Source of the DNA: Marinobacter sp. HL-58
GTDB taxonomy: Bacteria; Pseudomonadota; Gammaproteobacteria; Pseudomonadales; Oleiphilaceae
Length of the DNA: 64,000 bases
Assembly: GCF_001314605.1 (NCBI RefSeq)
Contig: NZ_LIHP01000004.1
Span: 186,001-250,000 of the forward strand
Direction of reading: 5' to 3'
Shown here: piece by piece, positions 8,568 to 20,545 of the stretch
How positions within the stretch are numbered: position 1 is the stretch's first letter
Layout: each line of letters begins with the position of its first letter
Notes under the pieces: model-generated
Databases searched by the model: none
Seen by the model: only the letters and a program-made list of their open reading frames with translations
Told to the model about the DNA's origin: nothing
Made by a program: the position numbers and the translations under genes

Positions 8568-9632
8568 TTGGAATTTCTGACAGAGTTCGGTTTGTTCATT
8601 GCGAAAACGGTCACCCTCGTGGTGGCGGTGCTGGTCATTATTTCCGTGATCATGTCCGTCGCCCAGAAAGACAAGGACGACCACGGCGGAGACGGCGAAC
8701 TGCGGGTTCGAAAACTCAATGAGAAGTACCGCAAGCTGAGGGAATCTCTGCAGGCTAGGCTGCGTAGTGACTCAGAGCGCAAGGCCTTCGAAAAGGCCCG
8801 CAAGAAAGAAGAAAAAGCCAGGGAAAAAGCGGCCAAGGCCAAACGTAAAGCCGGTGACACCGAGGAGGACGTAAAGCCACGGGTGTACGTGCTGGATTTT
8901 GATGGCGATATCAAGGCCAGTGATACCGACTCCCTGCGTCGCTCCATAACCGCTGTACTGAGCGTTGCGGAACCGGAGAAGGATGAAGTGGTTATCCGGC
9001 TGGAAAGCGGCGGTGGGCTGGTTCATTCCTACGGCCTGGCCGCAGCCCAGCTGGACCGTATCCGGGCCAAGGGCATCAGGCTTACTGCCTGTGTCGACAA
9101 GGTCGCCGCCAGTGGCGGTTACATGATGGCCTGCGTGGCCGATCGCATTGTGGCATCTCCGTTCGCGATCCTCGGCTCTATTGGAGTGGTTGCACAGTTG
9201 CCCAATTTCCATCGTTTTCTCAAAAAGAACGATGTGGATTTCGAGGTGCTGACCGCAGGCGAGCACAAACGCACCATGACCATCTTCGGTGAAAACACTG
9301 ACAAGGGCAGGGCAAAGTTCCTGGAAGACCTTGAGGATACTCACGTGCTGTTCAAGGAATATGTCGGCGAACGCCGCCCGGGGCTGGATATCACAGCCGT
9401 CGCCAATGGTGATATCTGGTTTGGCCGCAGGGCCCTTGAGGTCAACCTGATCGACGAGATCAAAACCTCCGACGAATTTCTCATTGAAGCCTGTGACCGC
9501 GCGGACGTAATCTCGGTAAGTTACCAGCGCAAACGCACGTTACCGGAAAAACTCGGTCTTGCCACCAGCGCGGCACTTGAGCACACCGTCTGGCGGGTGC
9601 TGGGGGCCTTCCGTAACCAGAAAATCCAGTAA
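8568..9632 (+). CDS. sohB: Probable inner-membrane serine protease SohB
   Basis: This 354-residue S49-family (signal peptide peptidase-like) protease is anchored by an N-terminal membrane segment (FGLFIAKTVTLVVAVLVIIS) with the active domain presumably in the periplasm. A charged Lys/Arg/Glu coiled-coil linker follows (about 40-105). The core contains RLESGGGLVHSYG, the presumed nucleophile region KVAASGGYMMA, and ASPFAILGSIGVV typical of S49 enzymes; the general-base Lys probably lies near KGRAKFLEDL. The start is TTG, supported by CTGGAG eight bases upstream and by the usual SohB N-terminus MEFLTEFG. Its promoter is at 8508. The natural substrate is unknown. Confidence 0.92.
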   Translation: MEFLTEFGLFIAKTVTLVVAVLVIISVIMSVAQKDKDDHGGDGELRVRKLNEKYRKLRESLQARLRSDSERKAFEKARKKEEKAREKAAKAKRKAGDTEEDVKPRVYVLDFDGDIKASDTDSLRRSITAVLSVAEPEKDEVVIRLESGGGLVHSYGLAAAQLDRIRAKGIRLTACVDKVAASGGYMMACVADRIVASPFAILGSIGVVAQLPNFHRFLKKNDVDFEVLTAGEHKRTMTIFGENTDKGRAKFLEDLEDTHVLFKEYVGERRPGLDITAVANGDIWFGRRALEVNLIDEIKTSDEFLIEACDRADVISVSYQRKRTLPEKLGLATSAALEHTVWRVLGAFRNQKIQ

Positions 9633-9656
9633 GCCAACGACTACGGGAACAGAATC

Positions 9657-10655
9657 ATGAGCAACGATATCGAGTTCAAGGCATGGCGCGTTCAGGAGCA
9701 GGATGGCGAATACAAGGGGGCTGAACAGGTTCTCAAGGTATCTGACCTGCCTGAAAACGAGGTTCTGATCCGTGTTACCCATTCCTCCCTTAATTACAAG
9801 GACGCACTGTCTGCGTCCGGCAATAAAGGTGTAACCCGCAACTTTCCCCATACTCCGGGCATAGACGCCGCCGGTGAGGTGGTTGAAGCCTCGGCCGGCC
9901 CGTTGTCAGCGGGCGACAAGGTGCTGGTTACCGGATATGACCTCGGCATGAACACCGACGGAGGCTTCGGCGAATACATCCGCGTACCGGCCAGCTGGTG
10001 CGTTGCCATGCCAGAAGGCTGGGACGCGCGAACCGCCATGATTTATGGCACCGCCGGGCTCACCGCCGGCCTGTGCGTAAAGAAACTTCTCACCATGGGG
10101 GCAGCTCCCGAGCAGGGCAAAGTCGCGGTCAGTGGCGCCAGCGGCGCGGTAGGTAGTGTGGCAGTTGAGCTGCTTGCCAACCTCGGCTTCGAAGTGGTGG
10201 CCATCAGCGGCAAACAGGACCACGCCAATGCTCTCAAAGACCTTGGCGCTACCGAAGTGCTGGGCCGCGAAGCCCTGGCCACTGAAAAGAAACCCCTGCT
10301 GAAGCCGGTCTTTGCCAATGCAGTGGACACCGTAGGCGGCGGCCCGTTGGCGGAACTGCTGAAACAGATCCAGCCTGGCGGCTCCGTGTCCTGCTGCGGC
10401 CTGGTAGCCGGGCCACAACTGGAAACCACCGTGCTGCCGTTCATCCTGCGGGGTAACAACCTGCTGGGTGTCGATTCGGTTGAAATTCCACTGGCGGAAA
10501 AACAGGCGGTATGGGACAAGTTCTCTGGCGACTGGGCATGCAGGAAAACCGAGGCCTCGGCACGGGATATTGGCCGTGGTGAACTGGATGAGGCGTTGAA
10601 GGCGTTTCTGAAGGGGGAGTCTTCAGGGAAGATTGTTCTCGATCACTCCCTGTGA
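9657..10655 (+). CDS. acuI: YhdH/AcuI-family NADPH-dependent acrylyl-CoA reductase (zinc-free MDR)
   Basis: This 332-residue medium-chain reductase is like E. coli YhdH and Rhodobacter AcuI, which reduce acrylyl-CoA to propionyl-CoA and thereby detoxify acrylate (for example from DMSP or propionate side routes). Family motifs are visible: SSLNYKDALSASGNKGV, TPGIDAAGEV, the catalytic-loop region YGTAGLTAGLCVKKL, and the nucleotide-binding loop VSGASGAVGSVAVELLANLGF. No zinc ligands are seen, as expected for the subgroup. It follows sohB by 24 bases. Whether acrylyl-CoA is the real substrate here is inferred from the family. Confidence 0.85.
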   Translation: MSNDIEFKAWRVQEQDGEYKGAEQVLKVSDLPENEVLIRVTHSSLNYKDALSASGNKGVTRNFPHTPGIDAAGEVVEASAGPLSAGDKVLVTGYDLGMNTDGGFGEYIRVPASWCVAMPEGWDARTAMIYGTAGLTAGLCVKKLLTMGAAPEQGKVAVSGASGAVGSVAVELLANLGFEVVAISGKQDHANALKDLGATEVLGREALATEKKPLLKPVFANAVDTVGGGPLAELLKQIQPGGSVSCCGLVAGPQLETTVLPFILRGNNLLGVDSVEIPLAEKQAVWDKFSGDWACRKTEASARDIGRGELDEALKAFLKGESSGKIVLDHSL

Positions 10656-10675
10656 GGGAGGGAGCTGCTTGTTTG

Positions 10676-10701
10676 TCGGATTACGGCTTCGCCTAATCCG
10701 A
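10676..10701. repeat. Short palindromic hairpin (REP-like)
   Basis: TCGGATTA and TAATCCGA pair around a GC-rich TTCG loop, immediately followed by a short CCTACG tail. Sequences of this form recur in many proteobacterial intergenic regions. It lies 21 bases after acuI, has no T-run and appears once in this window. Confidence 0.6.
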
Positions 10702-10746
10702 CCTACGGATGCTGCATCGAGCGGGGTCAGACGCCGAAATTTGCAA

Positions 10747-10855
10747 GAACGAAGAGGGGGCCGGTAACCAAAACTGTGCGGAGCCAGGGATGGCGGAGCC
10801 CAAGCCGAACAGGATGTCTTGAGGCGTGTTTTGGTTACCGGCTCCCTCTTCGTTC
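10747..10855. repeat. Long intergenic inverted repeat (28-bp arms, 53-bp spacer)
   Basis: Bases 10747-10774 are complementary to 10828-10855 at 27 of 28 positions (one G/A difference). The spacer contains GGAGCCAGGGATGGCGGAGC and ACAGGATGTC, resembling known 'gggatgg/aggatgt' dispersed elements of marine gammaproteobacteria. It lies between convergent acuI and the DUF934 gene. No ORF was found in it. Confidence 0.75.
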
Positions 10856-10874
10856 GTCAGGGGAGTAGAAATTA

Positions 10875-11375
10875 TCAGGCCCGGCGGCGGAAAAGCGGTA
10901 TATCTGTATCCGTCGCGGCCTGGTAGCCCTGGGTGAAGAAATTCAGGCAGCGGGCCGCCTTGTTGATGTCCTTGTCAGCCCGAAGCACATAGGTGTCAAA
11001 GCCACAGCGCTTCATGAACTGAAGCTGATCCAGCAACACATCCCCCACGGCACGCAGCTCATTCCGGTAATTCAACCGTTCCCGCAAGAGCCGGGCAATA
11101 CTGTAACCGCGTCCATCACTGAACTTCGGAAAGTTCACCGCAATAACCGGTAACTCATTGACCACACCGGCCAGCATCTCCGGCTCCTCATGGCTGTCCA
11201 GCCAGACCCCGATATCATCGCGGCCCTCGTAATGCTCCTTGCCCGCAAGCCAAAGCCCGGCCGGGATAAGTGCCGGCTCCGGGGGCACAACCAGAGATTC
11301 GCCTTCAGCAGGCGTGGGGACGATAACCCAGTCGTCCTGACGGACAGAACCGTCGCTGGTGATCACATCAGGCAT
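10875..11375 (-). CDS. DUF934 protein, sulfite-reductase partner
   Basis: This 166-residue DUF934 family protein is almost always encoded directly after a CysI-type sulfite reductase in Pseudomonas relatives and is thought to assist assimilatory sulfate reduction. The core FPKFSDGRGYSIARLLRER, followed by GDVLLDQLQFMKRCGFD, is diagnostic. The ATG at 11375 overlaps the end of the sulfite reductase gene by 8 bases, so translation is probably coupled. The longer frame upstream is an artefact of reading into the neighbour. Its biochemical role has not been defined to my knowledge. Confidence 0.88.
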   Translation of the reverse strand: MPDVITSDGSVRQDDWVIVPTPAEGESLVVPPEPALIPAGLWLAGKEHYEGRDDIGVWLDSHEEPEMLAGVVNELPVIAVNFPKFSDGRGYSIARLLRERLNYRNELRAVGDVLLDQLQFMKRCGFDTYVLRADKDINKAARCLNFFTQGYQAATDTDIPLFRRRA

Positions 11376-13020
11376 AAACCCGCTCCTTGAATGGCTCAAT
11401 GCCGATACGGCGATAGGTGTCCAGGAAAGGCTCTTCCTCGGTGCGGTGATCGACGTATACATTAATAATCTTCTGAATCACTTCAGGCATGTCATCCCGG
11501 GCGAAGGAAGGGCCCAGGATCTTGCCGATGGCAGCATCGTGGTGGGACGAACCGCCGAGACTGATCTGGTAGAACTCCTCGCCTTTCTTGTCGACGCCCA
11601 GCACACCGATGTTGCCAACATGGTGGTGACCACAGGCGTTCATGCAGCCGGAAATATTCAGGTCAATATTGCCAATGTCGTACAGGTAGTCCATGTCATC
11701 AAACTGGCGCTGAATCGCTTCCGCGACCGGTATGGACTTGGCATTGGCCAGGGCGCAGTAGTCGCCACCCGGACAGCAGATCACGTCTGTAAGGGTATTC
11801 AGATTGGCCGTTGCAAAGCCCATGGGCGTAATGCTCTGCCAAAGCTCAAACAGCTGATCTTTCCGGACATCGGCAAGAACCACGTTCTGCTGATGTGTTA
11901 CCCGGACTTCGCCAAAACTGTACTGGTCCGCCAGATCGGCAATCTGCTCGAGCTGACGGTCGCTGACATCGCCCGGGGGTGTGCCGGTTTTCTTCATGGT
12001 CAGTGTGACAATGGCGTAACCCGGTTTTTTGTGGGCATCCACGTTGTGGGCAATCCACTGGTCAAACTCACGGTTTTCGAAACGCTGTGTGGCCAGGGTT
12101 TCCGTAACATCCGGAACCTGCTGGTAGTCGGGCTCGGTAAAGTAACCCTTAAAGCGGTTAATGGCCTCGTCAGTCAGGCGGGTTGGTGAGTCCTTGATAT
12201 GGGACCACTCATCCTCCACCTTGGCTGCAAAGCCCTCCGGTGTCAGCGCCTTGACCAGTATCTTGATCCGGGCCTTGAATTTGTTGTCCCGCCGGCCATA
12301 GCGGTTGTAGACCCGCAGCACGGCTTCCAGGTAAGTCAGCAGGTCATGCTCAGGCAGGAATTCACGAATCACCGGGCCCACCATGGGCGTTCGGCCCAGG
12401 CCACCACCCACATGAACGCGGAAACCCAGCTCGCCCTGTTCGTTGCGTACCATCTGCAGGCCGATATCGTGGACCTGGATAGCAGCACGGTCCGTATGCT
12501 CGGAAGCATTCACTGCCACCTTGAATTTGCGGGGCAGAAACGCAAACTCGGGGTGGAAGGTTGACCACTGCCGGATAATCTCGCAGTAGGGGCGGGGATC
12601 GGTTATCTCGTCCGCCTGAACACCGGAGAACTGATCCGTCGTGGTATTGCGAATGCAGTTACCGCTCGTCTGGTTGGCGTGCATCTCCACTTCTGCCAGC
12701 TCTGCCAGAATGTCCGGTACATCTTCAATAGCCGGCCAGTTGAGCTGGACGTTCTGGCGGGTTGTAAAGTGTGCATAACCTTTGTCATAGTCCCGTGTTA
12801 TGCGGGCTAACCGGCGCAGCTGGGCAGAACGGAGCATTCCGTAGGGAACGGCAATACGCAGCATTGGTGCCAGGCGCTGCACGTATAACCCGTTCTGCAG
12901 TCGCAGCGGAAGAAACTCGTCTTCACGCAGCTCACCTGCCAGAGCCCTTTCGGTCTGATCACGGAATTGTGCAACGCGCTCGGCTGCTATTTGCCGATCG
13001 TGTTCGTCATAAACATACAT
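11368..13020 (-). CDS. cysI: Assimilatory nitrite/sulfite reductase hemoprotein
   Basis: This 550-residue siroheme/[4Fe-4S] enzyme reduces sulfite to sulfide with six electrons for cysteine synthesis. It has two ferredoxin-like half domains (TTRQNVQLNWPAIEDVP and HQQNVVLADVRKDQL) and two siroheme domains. The cluster ligands are visible as CCPGGDYC (CX5C from the second Cys) and GCMNACGHH (CX3C). The substrate-binding arginine region TSGNCIRNTTTD is intact. It is the single-chain form that pairs with DUF934 in pseudomonads; sulfite is favoured over nitrite because of that partner and the absence of nitrate genes nearby. The 220-base upstream region is AT-rich and shared with a divergent small gene. 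Confidence 0.92.
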   Translation of the reverse strand: MYVYDEHDRQIAAERVAQFRDQTERALAGELREDEFLPLRLQNGLYVQRLAPMLRIAVPYGMLRSAQLRRLARITRDYDKGYAHFTTRQNVQLNWPAIEDVPDILAELAEVEMHANQTSGNCIRNTTTDQFSGVQADEITDPRPYCEIIRQWSTFHPEFAFLPRKFKVAVNASEHTDRAAIQVHDIGLQMVRNEQGELGFRVHVGGGLGRTPMVGPVIREFLPEHDLLTYLEAVLRVYNRYGRRDNKFKARIKILVKALTPEGFAAKVEDEWSHIKDSPTRLTDEAINRFKGYFTEPDYQQVPDVTETLATQRFENREFDQWIAHNVDAHKKPGYAIVTLTMKKTGTPPGDVSDRQLEQIADLADQYSFGEVRVTHQQNVVLADVRKDQLFELWQSITPMGFATANLNTLTDVICCPGGDYCALANAKSIPVAEAIQRQFDDMDYLYDIGNIDLNISGCMNACGHHHVGNIGVLGVDKKGEEFYQISLGGSSHHDAAIGKILGPSFARDDMPEVIQKIINVYVDHRTEEEPFLDTYRRIGIEPFKERVYA

Positions 13021-13240
13021 AGTGGAACGTCCTGCTGAAACGCTGGAAATACAGCTTTGGTGCCTGTTCTTGCGGAGGAGAATATCACCGTGCCATTATT
13101 CTTAAAATGATTATTTCAAAATATGTTTATCGATTTGAGTGATATAGAAACCGATATATTGCTGGACGAATGTCAATTTTCCGCCTAGATTTAAACGAGC
13201 GTGCTCGAAAAAACAGATAACAAAACCATGGGGAAAGCGT

Positions 13241-13345
13241 ATGAAGAAGACAATGAAATCCGATAGCCAGGCAGACGCGGTAGCAGCAGTATTACTGGTG
13301 ATGCTTGCGGTAGCCTTCGCCGTGATCTGGGTGTCCGGTCAGTAG
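13241..13345 (+). CDS. 34-residue single-pass membrane peptide, unknown function
   Basis: This short frame starts with MKKTMKSDSQADAVAAV and continues with a hydrophobic helix (LLVMLAVAFAVIW) ending in VSGQ. The ribosome site GGGGAAAGC is well placed before the ATG. An alternating Lys/Asp head and one transmembrane helix suggest a small inner-membrane protein. It sits in the gap between cysI (divergent) and a convergent DUF2970 gene that starts 4 bases beyond its stop and encodes another one-helix protein ending in AGQ. I do not recognise a named family. Confidence 0.55.
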   Translation: MKKTMKSDSQADAVAAVLLVMLAVAFAVIWVSGQ

Positions 13346-13348
13346 GAT

Positions 13349-13579
13349 TTACTGCCCGGCCAGCACCAGTTTGACCACGACGATCAGGGCAACGACAAAA
13401 CCCACGGTAAACAGAATGCCGGCGATGATGTAGGGCCAGGGGCTGTGGCTCGAGAAGTCTTCCTCCCGGCGCTTGTCGGACTGCACTCCCAGTGCGCCGG
13501 CAAGAATGCTCTGCATCACTTTCAGGACACCCGGTCCCTTTCTTGCGGGTGTTTTGTCGCTGTCCTGCTTCTCTTTCAT
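13349..13579 (-). CDS. DUF2970 small membrane protein
   Basis: This 76-residue protein matches the DUF2970 pattern: a basic N-terminus, VMQSILAGALGVQSDKRREEDF, then one transmembrane helix (YIIAGILFTVGFVVALIVVV). It follows metH by 42 bases on the same strand and is probably cotranscribed. The function is unknown; most proteobacterial relatives are also single-helix proteins. Confidence 0.8.
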   Translation of the reverse strand: MKEKQDSDKTPARKGPGVLKVMQSILAGALGVQSDKRREEDFSSHSPWPYIIAGILFTVGFVVALIVVVKLVLAGQ

Positions 13580-13621
13580 GCTTTCGTTCCGGCCAATCAG
13601 ATGTGAATCTCCCGGCGAATG

Positions 13622-17329
<3,708 letters not shown>

Positions 17330-17405
17330 AGAAATTAATTCCGGGTGTCGTATTAGTCACAATGGCGCGGGATCATAGCAAAATTGGCGGATGTCGTCCC
17401 ACGGC

Positions 17406-17422
17406 TTGATGATGTTCATCAA
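17406..17422. promoter_or_regulatory. Perfect 17-bp palindrome between metH and nfuA
   Basis: Two 7-base arms (TTGATGA / TCATCAA) flank TGT. It lies 77 bases upstream of metH and 92 bases upstream of nfuA. It resembles but does not fit the MetR consensus (TGAA-N5-TTCA), so the binding protein is unassigned. Confidence 0.45.
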
Positions 17423-17433
17423 TTAACCGCTTA

Positions 17434-17458
17434 AAGTCTGACTATTTTACTTGGTCTT
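17434..17458 (+). promoter_or_regulatory. Candidate IscR type 1 site upstream of nfuA
   Basis: The core GACTATTTTACTTGG fits the IscR type 1 core (GACTRWWWYAGTCRR) at all but two positions; the outer arms match less well. nfuA is a known IscR target in E. coli, which supports the reading. It sits 57-81 bases before the nfuA ATG. Confidence 0.4.
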
Positions 17459-17514
17459 TCATGTTGGAGCGAACTCACTTAAAATACGGTTAAACTTACT
17501 GACAGGTTGCGATT

Positions 17515-18102
17515 ATGGCATTGGTTACGGTGACAGATCCCGCGCGGGATTACCTTGCACAACTTATCGAAAAACAGGATGTCGAAGGCATGGGCGTCCG
17601 GATCTTCGTGACCCAGCCCGGAACAAAGAATGCCGAGACCTGCCTGGCGTATTGTCCGCCCAACGAAGTTGTGCCGACTGACGAGCAGATTGATCTTGGC
17701 AAGTTCACCCTGTTTCTGGATCAGAACTCGGTTCCTTTTCTGGAGGAGGCTTTCGTTGACTACTCCAAGGACCAGATGGGCGGTCAGCTGACCATCAAGG
17801 CTCCCAATGCCAAGGTGCCAAAGGTGGACGACGATGCACCGCTGCCGGACAGAATCCAGTACGTGCTGGCGTCCGAGATCAATCCCAACCTGGCTGCCCA
17901 TGGCGGTGACGTATCGCTGGTTGAAGTGGTTGACGGCTCGGTTGCCGTGCTGCGCTTCGGTGGCGGCTGCCAGGGCTGCAGTGCTGTTAGCCTGACCCTG
18001 AAGCAGGGCGTCGAGTCCACGCTGAAGGAGCGGGTTCCCGAGATTTCCGCTGTACGGGATGTGACAGACCATACGGTAAAAGAAAACGCCTATTATCAAT
18101 AA
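17515..18102 (+). CDS. nfuA: Fe-S biogenesis protein NfuA
   Basis: This 195-residue Fe-S carrier has an N-terminal degenerate A-type domain ([18 protein letters not shown] ... [17 protein letters not shown]) that lacks the A-type cysteines, and a C-terminal Nfu domain with the CX2C motif in [13 protein letters not shown]. It assembles or repairs [4Fe-4S] clusters for client enzymes during oxidative stress or iron limitation. The ribosome site is weak (GACAGG). It is a single gene with its own terminator at 18131. A possible IscR box lies upstream. Confidence 0.96.
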   Translation: MALVTVTDPARDYLAQLIEKQDVEGMGVRIFVTQPGTKNAETCLAYCPPNEVVPTDEQIDLGKFTLFLDQNSVPFLEEAFVDYSKDQMGGQLTIKAPNAKVPKVDDDAPLPDRIQYVLASEINPNLAAHGGDVSLVEVVDGSVAVLRFGGGCQGCSAVSLTLKQGVESTLKERVPEISAVRDVTDHTVKENAYYQ

Positions 18103-18130
18103 GGTAGCGACGGTAATTAAAGTCAGATAC

Positions 18131-18161
18131 GAAGCCGGCAATTGCCGGCTTCTTTTGTTTT
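18131..18161 (+). terminator. Rho-independent terminator of nfuA
   Basis: A perfect palindromic stem (GAAGCCGGCA-ATTGCCGGCTTC) is followed by TTTTGTTTT. Confidence 0.85.
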
Positions 18162-18353
18162 GGAGCTGATATTTGTCAGTTGCAGGCGTGCCGCGCTATC
18201 GTTCCCATGGTGGCGGCACGGCCAATGCTGATTTTTTTCATTTGCTTCATTATCAGTCACATAATCAGATTCAAACGATGGGCATAATGCCCGTCTGATC
18301 TTAACTGGCGCGTCCTCTGAACTGTTCCCGCCACTCATACACTGGGGTTTGTC

Positions 18354-19553
18354 TTGGTTGATGTCGCACTTCTGTCTGTGCCACTGGTGGCCGGCATGGT
18401 TGGATGGTTTACCAACTGGCTGGCCATCCAGATGTCATTCTATCCCGTTCAGTTTGTGGGAATGGGATTCATTGGCTGGCAGGGGGTTATTCCCCGGAAG
18501 GCCGAGAAAATGGCCCATATCTGCATTGACCGCACGCTGCAGCAGTTTGGTGACCTGAACGCGGTGTATCAGAAGCTGGAGCCCCACAGAATCGTGGAGC
18601 AGGTGATTTCCCAGGTTGGCCCGCGCATGGACGAATACATCGATGAGGTCATGTATGAAATTCAGCCGGTATTGTGGGACAACCTGCCACTGTTTCTCCG
18701 CAACCGCATATACCAATGGGGCCGGGAACAGCTGCCGGGACGCATCGAGTCGCTGGTGGAGGATTTTGGCGATGACCTGAACGATCTGGTAGACCTGAAG
18801 GCGCTGCTCAGTCGTGAACTGGAGAGTCATCCGGATCTGATGAACCGTATATTTCAGCAGGGAGGTTCAGTGGAGCTGCGGTCGGTTATGAACCGGGGGG
18901 CCATCATCGGCGGCATCCTTGGTGCCTTTCTTGCGCCGCTCTGGGCCCGATACCCGGAACCCTGGTTGTTGCCGGTGGGTGGCTTTGCGGTGGGCTTCCT
19001 CACCAACTGGATCGCTATCAACCTGATCTTCCGCCCACTTCGGCCACGGCGTTTTCTTTTCTGGAAGATCCAGGGGCTGTTCCTCAGGCGCCAGCCGGAA
19101 ATCAGCGAGGTCTGGGCGAGGCTGGTGGCAGAGGAACTGATTACCGTCGAGAAAGTTGCTGATGCGATGATCAACGGTGATCATGGTGACCGTACCCGGG
19201 CCATCATCCAGAAGCATCTGCGGCCACTGCTGGATAACTCGGTGGTGATGAAGCTTACCGCTCAGGTCACTGTCGGCATGACAGGTTACACCGAGCTGAA
19301 AAAAGCGATGAACGACAAGGCAGTGCTGGCTACCGCGGACGTATTCGGAGATCCGGCCTTCAACCGCGAAAGGGCCCCGGTGGTGGCAGGTGTTCTCGCC
19401 AGCCAGATGAAATCCCTTGGCCCCGCTGAATTCCAGGACATCCTGAGGCCGGCCTTCCGCGAAGAAGAGCTCCAGCTTATGCTGGTGGGGGGCGTGCTGG
19501 GGGCATTGGCCGGAGGGCTTCAGTTTCTGGTATTGGGGAATGTATTTGCATGA
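18354..19553 (+). CDS. DUF445 integral membrane protein
   Basis: This 399-residue DUF445 protein has membrane segments at the N-terminus (LLSVPLVAGMVGWFTNWLAI), in the middle (IIGGILGAFLAPLW; WLLPVGGFAVGFLTNWIAINLIF) and at the C-terminus (LMLVGGVLGALAGGLQFLVLG). The internal repetition of GFLTNWxAIxxxFxP is a family hallmark. The start is TTG, with TGGGG upstream; no ATG fits the conserved N-terminus. The function is unknown. It is followed 43 bases later by a small one-helix membrane protein on the same strand, which is probably part of the same transcript. Confidence 0.85.
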   Translation: MVDVALLSVPLVAGMVGWFTNWLAIQMSFYPVQFVGMGFIGWQGVIPRKAEKMAHICIDRTLQQFGDLNAVYQKLEPHRIVEQVISQVGPRMDEYIDEVMYEIQPVLWDNLPLFLRNRIYQWGREQLPGRIESLVEDFGDDLNDLVDLKALLSRELESHPDLMNRIFQQGGSVELRSVMNRGAIIGGILGAFLAPLWARYPEPWLLPVGGFAVGFLTNWIAINLIFRPLRPRRFLFWKIQGLFLRRQPEISEVWARLVAEELITVEKVADAMINGDHGDRTRAIIQKHLRPLLDNSVVMKLTAQVTVGMTGYTELKKAMNDKAVLATADVFGDPAFNRERAPVVAGVLASQMKSLGPAEFQDILRPAFREEELQLMLVGGVLGALAGGLQFLVLGNVFA

Positions 19554-19596
19554 CAGGCTCAGGCCCGGCTTCGCAGACTGACCAGAAGGGCAGTGT

Positions 19597-19926
19597 ATGA
19601 ATTTTGGATGGACACTCGTTATTCAGGCGCTTGTAACAGTGGCAGCGGTATTGTCAGCGCTTGCCATATTCTGGTTCGCTGTGGTGAAGCCGTATCTGGA
19701 TCGCAGGGTCGAGGAAATGATTGAGGCGGCCCGTGCGATAGAGCCCGGCGTTAAAAAAGGCGTGCGGCAGGGGATCGAAGAGACGCTGCGGGAACTGCCT
19801 GAAAGCACGGTCAAGGAATCCACGCGCCAGTTCCTGCGGTTCGGGTCGGGGCTTGTCGAGAACGGCCTGAGCAGTTTTCTCGGCGATGTTCCGGGCCAGG
19901 GCAAAAAGCCCCGCAAGGACCTATAG
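19597..19926 (+). CDS. Small membrane-anchored protein, unknown
   Basis: This 109-residue protein has one N-terminal transmembrane helix (LVIQALVTVAAVLSALAIFWFAVV) followed by an amphipathic, charged cytoplasmic tail (VEEMIEAARAIEPGVKKGVRQGIEETLRELP). The position just after the DUF445 gene suggests a functional link. It is convergent with tusE and their coding ends overlap by six bases. I recognise no named domain. Confidence 0.7.
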   Translation: MNFGWTLVIQALVTVAAVLSALAIFWFAVVKPYLDRRVEEMIEAARAIEPGVKKGVRQGIEETLRELPESTVKESTRQFLRFGSGLVENGLSSFLGDVPGQGKKPRKDL

Positions 19927-20241
19927 GCAGTTTGTCGGCCGGGGCAGGCCGGCAATACGGCAGGCGGTCTTTGCCGGCGTTCCGGGGAACAGCTGCATCA
20001 GATAGATGCTGTTGCCCTTTGTTTCACCAAAAGCCTCTTTTACCGCTTTTACGAACAGCCGGTTCGACGGCGGCGACATTTCATGCTGTTTGTAAAAATA
20101 ACGCAGGAAGTTGATGATTTCCCAGTGATTGTCAGTCAACGTGATGCCGTCTTCGTCGGCAATCGCCATAGCGGCTTCGGGAGACCACGCCCAGGCATCT
20201 TCGAGAAAGCCTTCGTTATTTCGTTCCGGCATGGCTGTCAT
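19921..20241 (-). CDS. tusE: TusE/DsrC-family sulfur relay protein
   Basis: This 106-residue DsrC-family protein passes persulfide sulfur from TusBCD to MnmA for 2-thiolation of tRNA wobble uridine (mnm5s2U34). Family features are present: HWEIINFLRYFYKQHEMSP, then KAVKEAFGETKGNSIYLMQLFPGTPAKTACRIAGLPRP, and the two C-terminal cysteines (TACRIAG and penultimate Cys in TNCL). The ATG at 20241 overlaps the tusB stop by one base; an in-frame TTG at 20247 is less likely. It is the last gene of a tusD-C-B-E run. Confidence 0.93.
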   Translation of the reverse strand: MTAMPERNNEGFLEDAWAWSPEAAMAIADEDGITLTDNHWEIINFLRYFYKQHEMSPPSNRLFVKAVKEAFGETKGNSIYLMQLFPGTPAKTACRIAGLPRPTNCL

Positions 20242-20522
20242 CACCAACTGATCACCCTTTGTGCCCTGGCGGTCAGGGCCACCATTTCATCATAGTCAAT
20301 TGCCTGGGCAACGCTGGCGTCCCCGGGAATGGCCCTGGCCTTCAGGTCGGGCGACAGGGCATAGACGCAGCCCTCCAGTGTCAGGCCTTTGTCTACCAGC
20401 GCCAGAACACCGTTCTCGGTCAGCAGGAGTGCATCCTGGTTCTCCAGTGACGAAAGGCAGCTTTTGAATGCTGGGTGTCCCGGGCGTTTGTTCAGAATAT
20501 GCAGAGTCCTGATGGATGCCAT
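20241..20522 (-). CDS. tusB: Sulfurtransferase complex subunit TusB (DsrH family)
   Basis: This 93-residue DsrH-like subunit of the TusBCD heterohexamer is recognised from LHILNKRPGHPAFKSCLSSL, DALLLTENGVLAL and the C-terminal IDYDEMVALTARAQRVISW. It lies between tusC and tusE. In this relay, TusD takes sulfur from TusA and the complex passes it to TusE. Confidence 0.9.
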   Translation of the reverse strand: MASIRTLHILNKRPGHPAFKSCLSSLENQDALLLTENGVLALVDKGLTLEGCVYALSPDLKARAIPGDASVAQAIDYDEMVALTARAQRVISW

Positions 20523-20545
20523 TGCTTGCCATTCCTTCCTTTATG

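Noticed and set aside
17406..17422. MetR box for metH
   Set aside because: The palindrome does not fit TGAA-N5-TTCA; reported as an unassigned operator instead.
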